NCBI GenBank assembly: GCA_045644025.1
Contig: JAZRGE010000030.1
Span: 1 to 6,276, forward strand
DNA length: 6,276 bases
Direction of reading: 5' to 3'
Source: JAZRGE01 sp045644025
GTDB lineage: Bacteria > Bacillota > Clostridia > Oscillospirales > Acutalibacteraceae
The notes under the pieces were generated by a model, which saw nothing but the letters and a program-made list of their open reading frames with translations, had not been told where the DNA came from and searched no databases. Positions 1 through 6,276 of the stretch are shown one piece after another; within the stretch, counting starts at the first letter, position 1, and each line of letters begins with the position of its first letter. The position numbers were made by a program, and so were the translations under genes.

Positions 1-31
1 GCAGAATGTTGTTGTTTCCACGGTGAAATAA
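1..31 (+). CDS. 3' end of an unidentified plus-strand gene (partial)
   Basis: Only the last nine codons would be inside the window, reading QNVVVSTVK and then TAA at 29-31; base 1 is the last base of a preceding codon. The support is indirect. The frame is open from the left edge, the peptide looks like an ordinary protein C-terminus, and a strong hairpin terminator begins just after the stop. The hairpin has A/T-rich sequence on both sides, as expected between converging genes. Another frame also stops nearby (TGA at 24-26), so the choice of frame is not certain. No family can be recognised from nine residues. Confidence 0.4.
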   Translation, partial: QNVVVSTVK

Positions 32-78
32 AACCCCCAAACAAAACCCCCCGAGGCGAGACCTCCGGGGGTTTTATT
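27..78. terminator. Bidirectional intrinsic terminator between converging genes
   Basis: The core hairpin pairs 43-51 (AAAACCCCC) with 67-75 (GGGGGTTTT), and 53-56 (GAGG) with 62-65 (CCTC). There is one C-C mismatch (52/66) and a five-base loop at 57-61. Read on the minus strand it starts 11 bases after the lacZ stop, and its 3' arm runs into TTTTGTTT, the usual arrangement for Rho-independent termination of alr-lacZ. Read on the plus strand its 3' arm ends in TTTTATTATG, so it may also stop the gene entering from the left. A second AAAACCCCC copy (30-38) lets 27-38 pair perfectly over 12 bp with 67-78 as an alternative fold. Confidence 0.88.
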
Positions 79-86
79 ATGCTTTA

Positions 87-3000
87 TTATTTATATTCGC
101 CGAGAGCTTTGGCCCAGGGAGAGGTGCGGCTGCTGTTGATCACAGAGAAGCCCAGCTCCATGTGGAATTCCTTTTGGCTTAAGCGATATTTTTCGTGAAT
201 GTTCAGCGAGCAGGTTCTGGAACCAGAGCCCGACTGCATAAAGTCGGCATTCACAACGGTGCGGCTGCTTTCGGGCAGCTGATAGCTGTGCCTTGCACCC
301 ATTATTTCGTTGATGGTGTAGGGCGAAACACTGAATTCGAAGCCTGCAGGATTGAAGAAGATGATACCATCCTTAGCTTCGTTGTAAACTCCGCCGAACA
401 CAGTCTGCAAGCGGTTGCCGCTTTCCTGAGGACGTACGTAATCGGTGACAAAGCCCTTCACAACGCCCGAGAATCGGCCGAAGAAGGTGGCGTGGAAACG
501 ATCCACATAGCTATCTCCGGGGCCGCGGCCAAAGTAATCCACGTGATCATACTCAGGCTTCAAGCTGCAAGTGAGACCAAAGCGGGGAATATAGCCCAGC
601 CACTTCCAAAGCTGCTTAACATCGGCCGAAAGCAGCACTCTGCCATCACCAAACACAGTCCACACAGCCTTGGCATCGATAATATTGCCTGCGCCATCGC
701 CACCCATGCTGAAATCAATGGCCACGGTGATCTTATCGTCGGCGGCAACAGTCTCCACGTTCTTAACCTTTGCATAGGCTCTGTCCACACCGTGACGGTG
801 GAAGCCGCCTTCGCCGGGCTGGCCGGGGCGGCAAGGCTCCTGACCGGGAGAACCTGCACGGTCGTTATCTGTGAGGGCACGATACACATTGAAGCACATA
901 GGCTCTAAGAGCATTTCTCTGCCGTTCATCTTGATGCTGCTGAAGGCGGCGGTGCGCTTATTAAGGGTGTAGCTGAATTCTTCTCCCGAGAAGACTATGG
1001 CGCTGTCGGTCTCCTCAAAATCGGGAGCCGAAACAGCGGGAAGCACAACCTTCTTCACTTCCACGGGCAGCTTAAACTGGGCAAATGCCAGCTCTTCGCC
1101 CACGGGAATCATGGGGCTATCGCCCTGCTGACGGAAGGAGAGCTTCACGTAGCAAAGGCCATCTTCGGGAAGATCATAATTAATGGTGTAGGAACGGGTG
1201 CGTCCGGGAGGAATGGTGAGAGCATCCATCACGCCGCTGGCAACCTTCTTGCCGAAGCGGGTGATCTCCCAAACACATTCAAGACGGTTGAGATAAGAGA
1301 AATCATAAAGATTGGTGATCTCAAAGGCACCGTTCTTAAGATCCACGGGCTTCACTCTCACAGGCTGCATCACGTATTTAAGCTCGGTAAGTCCGGGTGT
1401 GGGAGTGCGGTCAACCTGAAGCAGACCGTCCACGCAATAGTTGTTGTCGTGCACGATTTCACCGAAATCTCCGCCGTAATCAAATCTCTCTTTGCCATCG
1501 GCTGTGCGGCCGTGGTAGAGCCCGTGATTATACCATTCCCAAACAAAGCCGCCCATGTGGTTGGCCTTGGCATAGAACACGTTCCAATAATCAATAATTT
1601 CGCCGGGGCCGTTGCCCATTGCGTGGGCATATTCACAAAGCACCAAGGGGCGCTTTAAGCCGCTATCGCAATAGCAGGTGCACCATTCGGGGGAACGATA
1701 CATCACGCTATACATATCCATCTCGGGTGCGATGTTATCGGTCTCCTTGGGGAAGGTGCCGCTTTCCGATGCCACATCGCCCAGAATATTATGATCGTGG
1801 CAAGCACCTTCATAGTGCACGGGGCGGGTGTTATCAATTCTTTTGGCTTCCAGAGCCTCGGCGGTGGTGTTGCAGCCGTGGTAGGATTCGTTGCCGCAAG
1901 ACCACATCACAACGGAAGGCCTGTTCTTATCGCGCTGGACAAGGCGCACCATTCTATCCACGAAGGCTTCCTGCCACTCGGGATCATTGGTGATCCTGGT
2001 GCAATCTCCGCAAGCATCCATACCATGGCATTCCAGATCGGCTTCATCGCAAACATAAAGGCCGTAGATATCGCAAAGCACGGTGAAACGAGGATCGTTG
2101 GGATAATGAGAGGTTCGCACAGCGTTCACATTGTGGCGCTTCATAAGCTTGATATCGGCTATCATATCCTCTTCGGAAACAACACAGCCGGTGTAGGGGT
2201 GGAAATCGTGGCGGTTAACACCCTTAAGTTTCACAGCCTTACCGTTGATCTTAAAGACAGCGTCTTCAATGGTGATCTGGCGAATACCAACCTTTTCAAC
2301 AATATGCTCGGAGGGTGTGGAGATGAGCAGCGTGTAGAGTTCGGGGTTTTCGGCACTCCAAAGGATAGGAGCGGCCACCTTAAAGCTCACGTTGCCATCG
2401 GCTTCCACCTTTTTAGTCTCAATAGTGTTGCCATCGGGATCGGAAAGAGATGCTTCGATATCCTGAGGAACATCGGCCTTAAAATCTACCGAAACGGTGG
2501 CATAAGACATATCTTCGGCCAAGGTAGTCTTCACAAAGAAGTCTTCGATATGGCCTTTAGGTCTGGCAAGGATATAGGGCTCGCGGAAGATGCCCGAGAA
2601 GCGCCATTTATCCTGATCTTCCAGATAAGAGCCCACGCACCATTTGAAAACAGCCACTGTGATGGTGTTTTCGCCTGTGTGCACAAAATCGGTGATATCA
2701 AATTCGGAGGGAGAATGGGAAACCTGGCTGAATCCCACAAATGCGCCGTTGATATAAACATAGTAGCAGGAATCCACACCTTCAAATACTATGTATTTCT
2801 TAAGGCCATCCCAATCGCCTTCTATTTCAAACTTGCGGGAATAAACACCCACAGGGTTCTTAGAGGGAATATAGGGCGGATCGGTGGGGAAAGGATAGCG
2901 GATATTGGTGTACTGGGGATTTTCCCAGCCGTGCATGTTCCACACAGAAGGCACGGGAATAGTATTTTCAAAATAGGCGCCTGTGTTGTAGAGCAGATCA

Positions 3001-3188
3001 TCGTTCAGAGAATCTACACTTTCAAAAAAAGCAAACTTCCACTGCCCTGCAAGGGATGCAAAGCGAGCGGAGTTGTTCCTTCCGCCTGCCAGAGCCGATG
3101 CGGCTGTGGGGAAAGGAATGTAGTAGGAACGGGTAGGTCTTGTGCCAACATGGAGAGTTTTTAAGCTTTCGTGAAAAAATTCGCGCAT
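87..3188 (-). CDS. lacZ: Beta-galactosidase, GH2 family, full length
   Basis: The 1033-residue product is predicted to hydrolyse lactose and other beta-galactosides in the cytosol; no signal peptide is visible. The length matches E. coli LacZ (1023), and the five-domain plan is intact: sugar-binding jelly roll about 45-210, Ig-like domain 212-305, TIM barrel 307-605, second Ig-like domain 612-710, and the C-terminal beta-sandwich of large LacZ enzymes about 730-1020. Visible motifs are YLEDQDKWR (188-196), NRHDFHP (325-331), RTSHYPN (358-364), DEADLECHGM (381-390), CGNES with acid/base E434, LCEYAHAMGN with nucleophile E519, GGFVWEW (546-552) and a C-terminal SPW. E386, H388 and E434 match the E. 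coli Mg2+ ligands, H327 matches H357, and W1025 appears to match W999. The ATG abuts the alr stop and follows AGGAGG by 8 bases. The protein has about 22 cysteines. Natural substrate preference (lactose or another galactoside) cannot be read from sequence. Confidence 0.96.
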   Translation of the reverse strand: MREFFHESLKTLHVGTRPTRSYYIPFPTAASALAGGRNNSARFASLAGQWKFAFFESVDSLNDDLLYNTGAYFENTIPVPSVWNMHGWENPQYTNIRYPFPTDPPYIPSKNPVGVYSRKFEIEGDWDGLKKYIVFEGVDSCYYVYINGAFVGFSQVSHSPSEFDITDFVHTGENTITVAVFKWCVGSYLEDQDKWRFSGIFREPYILARPKGHIEDFFVKTTLAEDMSYATVSVDFKADVPQDIEASLSDPDGNTIETKKVEADGNVSFKVAAPILWSAENPELYTLLISTPSEHIVEKVGIRQITIEDAVFKINGKAVKLKGVNRHDFHPYTGCVVSEEDMIADIKLMKRHNVNAVRTSHYPNDPRFTVLCDIYGLYVCDEADLECHGMDACGDCTRITNDPEWQEAFVDRMVRLVQRDKNRPSVVMWSCGNESYHGCNTTAEALEAKRIDNTRPVHYEGACHDHNILGDVASESGTFPKETDNIAPEMDMYSVMYRSPEWCTCYCDSGLKRPLVLCEYAHAMGNGPGEIIDYWNVFYAKANHMGGFVWEWYNHGLYHGRTADGKERFDYGGDFGEIVHDNNYCVDGLLQVDRTPTPGLTELKYVMQPVRVKPVDLKNGAFEITNLYDFSYLNRLECVWEITRFGKKVASGVMDALTIPPGRTRSYTINYDLPEDGLCYVKLSFRQQGDSPMIPVGEELAFAQFKLPVEVKKVVLPAVSAPDFEETDSAIVFSGEEFSYTLNKRTAAFSSIKMNGREMLLEPMCFNVYRALTDNDRAGSPGQEPCRPGQPGEGGFHRHGVDRAYAKVKNVETVAADDKITVAIDFSMGGDGAGNIIDAKAVWTVFGDGRVLLSADVKQLWKWLGYIPRFGLTCSLKPEYDHVDYFGRGPGDSYVDRFHATFFGRFSGVVKGFVTDYVRPQESGNRLQTVFGGVYNEAKDGIIFFNPAGFEFSVSPYTINEIMGARHSYQLPESSRTVVNADFMQSGSGSRTCSLNIHEKYRLSQKEFHMELGFSVINSSRTSPWAKALGEYK

Positions 3189-4349
3189 TTATTTTTCCTC
3201 CTCATATATATAAGTTTTGGCAAAGGCAGGGCGGCCCGAACGAAGATATACTCGGGGCACTCGCCTGCTTATGCCGCAGACTATTTCATAATTTATCGTA
3301 CCGCATATATCGGCAATTTCTTCCACGGGGTTTCCCTTGCCGAAGAGCAGCACGGTGTCGCCCTCCCGAGCTTCGGGAACGGCGGAAATATCCACCACAG
3401 TCTGGTCCATACAAACTCTTCCCAACACGGGAGCCTTTTTGCCGTGGCACAGCACGTTTCCTTTGCCCGAAAGGGCTCGGCGCCAACCATCGGCATAGCC
3501 AACGGGGAGCGTGGCGCAGGTGGTGTTCTTATCGGTGATATGGGTGCCGCCGTAGCTTATGGCTTCGCCTGCAGGCAGCTCTTTTATCTGGGCAATGGTG
3601 GAATAAAAGGCCATTGCAGGGCTGAACTCGGCAGGCAATTTCAGAGAAGTATCGGGGGTGAGGCCATAGAGGATAATGCCTGCCCTCACCATATCCATCT
3701 TCATATCCTTATGGAGCAGTGCACCTGCCGAATTGGAGCAATGGCGGATATTTGGCACAAGGCCCTTTTTCTCCAAAGCATCGCACACGGCGCTGAAACG
3801 AGCATACTGCTTTGCGGTGTATTCATCATCTGTATCGGCGCAGGCAAAGTGGGTGAAGATTCCATCGAAGCTCAGGGAATCTGCGGCCAGCACTTGGGCT
3901 ATCTCTTCTTGGGGGCACATTCCTTCGCGGCAGATAAATCCGATGCGGCCCATGCCTGTGTCCAGCTTAATGTGGGCTTTCACCACAACGCCTGCCTTCT
4001 TGGCCTCATAAGCCAGAGCCTTACCGTAGCTTGCAGACATAACTGACTGAGCAATATTGTTTTCGGCGAGAAGTGCAGCATATTCCTCGGGGGTGTGCCC
4101 CAGAACAAGCACGGGAGATTTAACACCTGCATATCTCAGCTCCATGGCTTCGTCGATATTGGAAACAGCAAAATATTCCGCACCGTTCTCCTCCAGCACG
4201 GGGGCAACACAGGCTGCACCGTGGCCATAGGCATCCGCCTTAACAACAGCCATCACCTTTGCTCCGCCGGCGGCCGAAACAACAGCCTTATAATTGGCAA
4301 TAATGCTATCCAGGTCTATTTCGACCCAGCTTCTTTTGAGAAAATCCAT
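3189..4349 (-). CDS. alr: Alanine racemase, PLP-dependent
   Basis: The 386-residue product interconverts L- and D-alanine in the cytosol and supplies D-Ala for peptidoglycan. Length and motifs match the Geobacillus-type enzyme (388 aa). The N-terminal PLP barrel has AVVKADAYGHG with PLP-binding K37, HIKLDTGMGR with K128 (position of the carbamylated lysine) and R135, and RHCSNSAGA (202-210). The C-terminal beta domain has ISYGGTH with catalytic base Y266, LPVGYADGWRR (281-291), GRVCMDQ (310-316) and RVPRVY (363-368). An in-frame ATG exists at 4412, but it lies upstream of the -35 box. The ATG at 4349 follows GGGAGG by 9 bases and begins the family's usual SWVEIDL region, so I chose it. It is the first gene of an operon with lacZ, and its stop touches the lacZ start. 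A biosynthetic Alr is more likely than a catabolic DadX, since no D-amino acid dehydrogenase gene is adjacent. Confidence 0.96.
   Translation of the reverse strand: MDFLKRSWVEIDLDSIIANYKAVVSAAGGAKVMAVVKADAYGHGAACVAPVLEENGAEYFAVSNIDEAMELRYAGVKSPVLVLGHTPEEYAALLAENNIAQSVMSASYGKALAYEAKKAGVVVKAHIKLDTGMGRIGFICREGMCPQEEIAQVLAADSLSFDGIFTHFACADTDDEYTAKQYARFSAVCDALEKKGLVPNIRHCSNSAGALLHKDMKMDMVRAGIILYGLTPDTSLKLPAEFSPAMAFYSTIAQIKELPAGEAISYGGTHITDKNTTCATLPVGYADGWRRALSGKGNVLCHGKKAPVLGRVCMDQTVVDISAVPEAREGDTVLLFGKGNPVEEIADICGTINYEIVCGISRRVPRVYLRSGRPAFAKTYIYEEEK
3197..3203 (-). promoter_or_regulatory. lacZ ribosome binding site inside the 3' end of alr
   Basis: On the minus strand the site reads GAGGAGG, containing a full AGGAGG, 8 bases before the lacZ ATG. 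The same bases encode part of the glutamate run at the end of Alr (EEEK, then TAA). Ribosomes finishing alr therefore release directly over the lacZ start, which fixes that start and suggests translational coupling. Confidence 0.9.
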
Positions 4350-4358
4350 AAAATATGT

Positions 4359-4364
4359 CCTCCC
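4359..4364 (-). promoter_or_regulatory. alr ribosome binding site
   Basis: The minus strand reads GGGAGG with a 9-base spacer (ACATATTTT) before the ATG at 4349. The site decides the alr start in favour of 4349 over the upstream in-frame ATG at 4412. Confidence 0.85.
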
Positions 4365-4380
4365 AAATTTATACACGGCT

Positions 4381-4409
4381 ATTATAACCGAACACTTTGG
4401 TTTTTTCAA
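4381..4409 (-). promoter_or_regulatory. Promoter of the alr-lacZ operon (sigma-A type)
   Basis: On the minus strand there is TTGAAA (4409-4404), a 17-base spacer and a perfect TATAAT (4386-4381). That is 11 of 12 consensus matches at optimal spacing. Transcription should begin near 4374, giving a leader of about 25 nt to the alr ATG at 4349. No second promoter for lacZ was recognised, so lacZ expression probably depends on this one. Confidence 0.87.
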
Positions 4410-4466
4410 CAAAATTTAGTCTATAAAAACAGGAAATTTAAATTGAATTTCGGCTGTAAGTATATT

Positions 4467-4495
4467 TTGACAAGCGGGATTTTTTATGATAGAAT
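4467..4495 (+). promoter_or_regulatory. Promoter of lepA (sigma-A type, extended -10)
   Basis: A perfect TTGACA (4467-4472) is followed by a 17-base spacer and TAGAAT (4490-4495). The TG at 4487-4488 sits one base before the -10 box, forming an extended -10. The start site should be near 4502, giving a leader of about 34 nt to the GTG at 4536. TATGAT at 4485-4490 also resembles a -10 box but would have only a 12-base spacer from this -35. Confidence 0.87.
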
Positions 4496-4523
4496 ATCCA
4501 ATTAGAAAAGTGACACACCGAAA

Positions 4524-4528
4524 GGAAG
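4524..4528 (+). promoter_or_regulatory. lepA ribosome binding site
   Basis: GGAAG within AAAGGAAG lies 7 bases before the GTG at 4536 but 19 bases before the ATG at 4548. This spacing favours the GTG start. It is weaker than the alr and lacZ sites. Confidence 0.65.
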
Positions 4529-4535
4529 AAAATTT

Positions 4536-6276
4536 GTGCCCATTCCAATGAAGAATATTCGAAACTTCAGCATTATTGCTCATATCGACCACGGCAAATC
4601 CACCCTGGCCGATCGTCTTCTGGAGCTCACCCAATCCGTGGCCGCCAGAGATATGGAAGAGCAGCTGCTGGATAGTATGGACTTAGAGCGAGAGCGCGGC
4701 ATCACAATTAAGGCCCACGCTGTCACCCTTTTCTATACTGCGGCCGATGGCCAGGAATACGAACTGAATCTGATAGATACCCCCGGCCATGTGGACTTCA
4801 ACTACGAAGTTTCCCGCTCTCTGGCCGCCTGCGAAGGCGCGCTTCTGGTGGTGGATGCTTCTCAGGGAATCGAAGCTCAAACACTGGCCAACACATATCT
4901 TGCGCTGGATCACGGTCTGGAGCTTATCCCTGTTATCAACAAGATAGATCTGCCCTCGGCCGAGCCCGAAAGGATTAAGCAGGAGATAGAAGACGTGATC
5001 GGCATCCCTGCCGATATGGCTCCCCTGGTTTCGGCCAAGAGCGGCCTCAACGTGGAGCAGGTGCTGGAGCGCATAGTGGAGCTTGTTCCCCCACCGCAAG
5101 GTGATACTTCGGCTCCCCTTTCGGCCCTTATCTTCGATTCATATTATGATCAGTACAAGGGTGTTGTTGTCTTCTTCCGAGTTGTTTCCGGCTCTATTAA
5201 AACGGGCGACGTGATAAAAATGATGGCCACGGGCGCCGAGTTCTCGGTTGTGGAAGTGGGCCGCAAGAGCGCCACTAATCTGCAGCCCTGCGATGAGCTC
5301 TTTGCAGGCGAAGTAGGCTACTTAGCCGCCGCTATCAAAAACGTGCGCGATGCCCGCGTGGGCGACACTATCACCTTAAAAGAGCGCCCCGCCAAGGAGC
5401 CTTTGGCAGGCTACCGCAAGGTAAATCCCGTGGTTTTCTGCGGTGTTTATCCTGCCGATGGCAGCCGCTACACCGATCTGAGAGAAGCCCTCGAAAAGCT
5501 TCAGCTGAATGATGCCTCCTTGGTCTATGAGCCCGAAACATCCATGGCGCTGGGCTTTGGCTTCCGATGCGGCTTTTTGGGCCTTCTCCATATGGAGATA
5601 ATCGAAGAAAGGCTGGAGCGCGAATATAATCTGGATCTTATCACCACGGCCCCCAGTGTTATTTATAAATTCACACTCACCGATGGCACCACCATCGACG
5701 TAGATAACCCCACCAATTATCCCGACCCGACTACGGTAGTCTCCTCCATGGAGCCGATGGCCAACGTGCATATATATAGCCCGGGCAGCTTTGTGGGCAC
5801 CATAATGGAGCTTTGCCAGGAGCGCCGCGGCGTTTATAAAGATATGCAATATATCGGCGATCGAGTGGATATCCACTATATCCTTCCCGTGGCCGAAATA
5901 ATCTACGATTTCTTTGATGCGCTTAAATCCCGCACTCGCGGCTATGCCAGCTACGACTACGAAATAAAGGGCTACGAACCCTCTAAGCTTTCCAAGCTGG
6001 ACGTGATGCTTGCAGGCGACACGGTGGATGCACTTTCCTTTATCGTGCATTCCGAAAGCGCCTACACCCGCGCCCGAAAAATAGCCGAAAAGCTTAAAGA
6101 CGTTATTCCCAGGCAGTTGTTCGAGGTGCCTGTGCAGGTGGCTGTGGGCGGCAAAATAATTGCCCGAGAGACTGTTAAGGCCATGAGAAAAGACGTGCTT
6201 GCCAAGTGCTACGGCGGGGATATCACCCGAAAGAAAAAGCTTTTGGAGAAGGAGAAGGAAGGCAAAAAGAGAAAGC
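4536..6276 (+). CDS. lepA: Elongation factor 4 (LepA), translational GTPase, 3' end cut off
   Basis: This encodes a ribosome-associated GTPase of the EF-G-like family, known as a back-translocase or initiation/assembly factor. The window holds 580 residues with no stop; the family is about 600 long, so roughly 20-25 residues are missing. Numbered from the GTG, the GTPase motifs are G1 AHIDHGKST (15-23), G2 RGITIK with T57, G3 DTPGH (81-85), G4 NKID (135-138) and G5 SAK (166-168). Domain II follows at about 190-280 and the EF-G-like alpha/beta domains at about 290-375 and 400-480. The LepA-specific C-terminal domain runs from about 485 and includes AKCYGGDITRKKKLL (556-570), a family signature that separates it from EF-G, BipA and TetM. 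The GTG is preferred because GGAAG lies 7 bases upstream; the in-frame ATG at 4548 (MKNIRNFS, as in E. coli) is the alternative. It has its own promoter, diverging from alr. Confidence 0.96.
   Translation, partial: MPIPMKNIRNFSIIAHIDHGKSTLADRLLELTQSVAARDMEEQLLDSMDLERERGITIKAHAVTLFYTAADGQEYELNLIDTPGHVDFNYEVSRSLAACEGALLVVDASQGIEAQTLANTYLALDHGLELIPVINKIDLPSAEPERIKQEIEDVIGIPADMAPLVSAKSGLNVEQVLERIVELVPPPQGDTSAPLSALIFDSYYDQYKGVVVFFRVVSGSIKTGDVIKMMATGAEFSVVEVGRKSATNLQPCDELFAGEVGYLAAAIKNVRDARVGDTITLKERPAKEPLAGYRKVNPVVFCGVYPADGSRYTDLREALEKLQLNDASLVYEPETSMALGFGFRCGFLGLLHMEIIEERLEREYNLDLITTAPSVIYKFTLTDGTTIDVDNPTNYPDPTTVVSSMEPMANVHIYSPGSFVGTIMELCQERRGVYKDMQYIGDRVDIHYILPVAEIIYDFFDALKSRTRGYASYDYEIKGYEPSKLSKLDVMLAGDTVDALSFIVHSESAYTRARKIAEKLKDVIPRQLFEVPVQVAVGGKIIARETVKAMRKDVLAKCYGGDITRKKKLLEKEKEGKKRK

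Larger units (their letters stand above)
4350..4535. other. Divergent intergenic control region between alr and lepA
   Basis: These 186 bases carry no convincing gene. They contain two back-to-back promoters whose -35 boxes are separated by 57 bp, plus the ribosome binding sites of alr and lepA. The section between the promoters is A/T-rich and includes an imperfectly placed inverted repeat, GAAATT (4433-4438) and AATTTC (4446-4451), near the midpoint. No riboswitch or attenuator is evident: both predicted leaders are only about 25-35 nt. Confidence 0.85.

Noticed and set aside
195..908. A 237-codon open frame on the plus strand, antisense to the 3' part of lacZ
   Set aside because: It is an antisense shadow of a confirmed coding region, with Ala/His-rich composition and no family motif.
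1791..3164. A 457-codon open frame on the plus strand, antisense to lacZ
   Set aside because: It lies wholly opposite a gene with intact GH2 catalytic motifs. Its translation has no recognisable domain and is rich in His, Gly, Ile and Ala, as expected for the mirror of a moderately G+C-rich gene. No separate promoter or ribosome binding site was recognised for it.
3171..4046. A 291-codon open frame on the plus strand across the alr-lacZ junction
   Set aside because: It sits opposite alr, whose catalytic K37 and Y266 motifs are clear. It has no motif of its own and is best read as a shadow.
4350..4412. A 21-codon N-terminal extension of alr from the ATG at 4412
   Set aside because: This ATG lies upstream of the -35 box (4404-4409) of the alr promoter, so it would not be on that transcript. 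The ATG at 4349 has a good ribosome binding site and matches the family start.
4485..4490. TATGAT as the -10 box for lepA
   Set aside because: It would be only 12 bases from TTGACA, too close for sigma-A. TAGAAT at 4490-4495 gives exactly 17 bases and a TG extension.
4416..4634. A 72-codon minus-strand frame overlapping the lepA start and promoter
   Set aside because: Most of it is antisense to the conserved LepA P-loop region and the rest is the lepA promoter. It has no recognisable motif.
5376..6050. A 224-codon open frame on the minus strand inside lepA
   Set aside because: It is antisense to the conserved C-terminal half of LepA and is a His/Ala/Gly-rich shadow without a family signature. 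The 138-codon minus-strand frame at 4683-5099 was rejected for the same reason.
1..6276. A hidden novel system (defence island, mobile element, CRISPR or biosynthetic cluster)
   Set aside because: All long stretches are accounted for by three conserved housekeeping or metabolic genes. No transposase, integrase, repeat array or unrecognised long gene is present.

Overview
The window looks like a piece of chromosome from a Gram-positive anaerobe, most likely a clostridial Firmicute. This is inferred from the Firmicutes-style LacZ and Alr proteins, near-perfect AGGAGG-type ribosome binding sites, textbook sigma-A promoters, moderate G+C and a Cys-rich cytosolic enzyme. It cannot be placed to species by eye. 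The content is housekeeping and sugar metabolism. I found no mobile element, CRISPR array, tRNA or rRNA, and no candidate for a new defence or biosynthetic system.

Layout. Bases 1-31 hold what is probably the last nine codons of a plus-strand gene. A G+C-rich hairpin with A/T-rich flanks (27-78) follows and can serve as a shared terminator for that gene and for the minus-strand unit converging on it. The minus strand then carries a two-gene operon, read right to left: alr (alanine racemase, 4349 down to 3189) and a full-length GH2 beta-galactosidase of the lacZ family (3188 down to 87). The alr stop codon touches the lacZ start codon (TAAATG). The lacZ ribosome binding site lies inside the last codons of alr, which implies tight translational coupling.

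The 186-bp gap 4350-4535 is a divergent control region. It has a TTGAAA-N17-TATAAT promoter facing left for alr-lacZ and a TTGACA-N17-TAGAAT promoter with a TG extension facing right for lepA. lepA (elongation factor 4) begins at a GTG at 4536, or at an in-frame ATG at 4548. It runs off the right edge, lacking roughly the last 20-25 codons.

Function. Alr supplies D-alanine for peptidoglycan, LacZ hydrolyses beta-galactosides in the cytosol, and LepA is a ribosome-associated translational GTPase. The first two have no known biochemical link. Their co-transcription is the most unusual point here, and it is modest. All three proteins keep their catalytic residues and appear functional.
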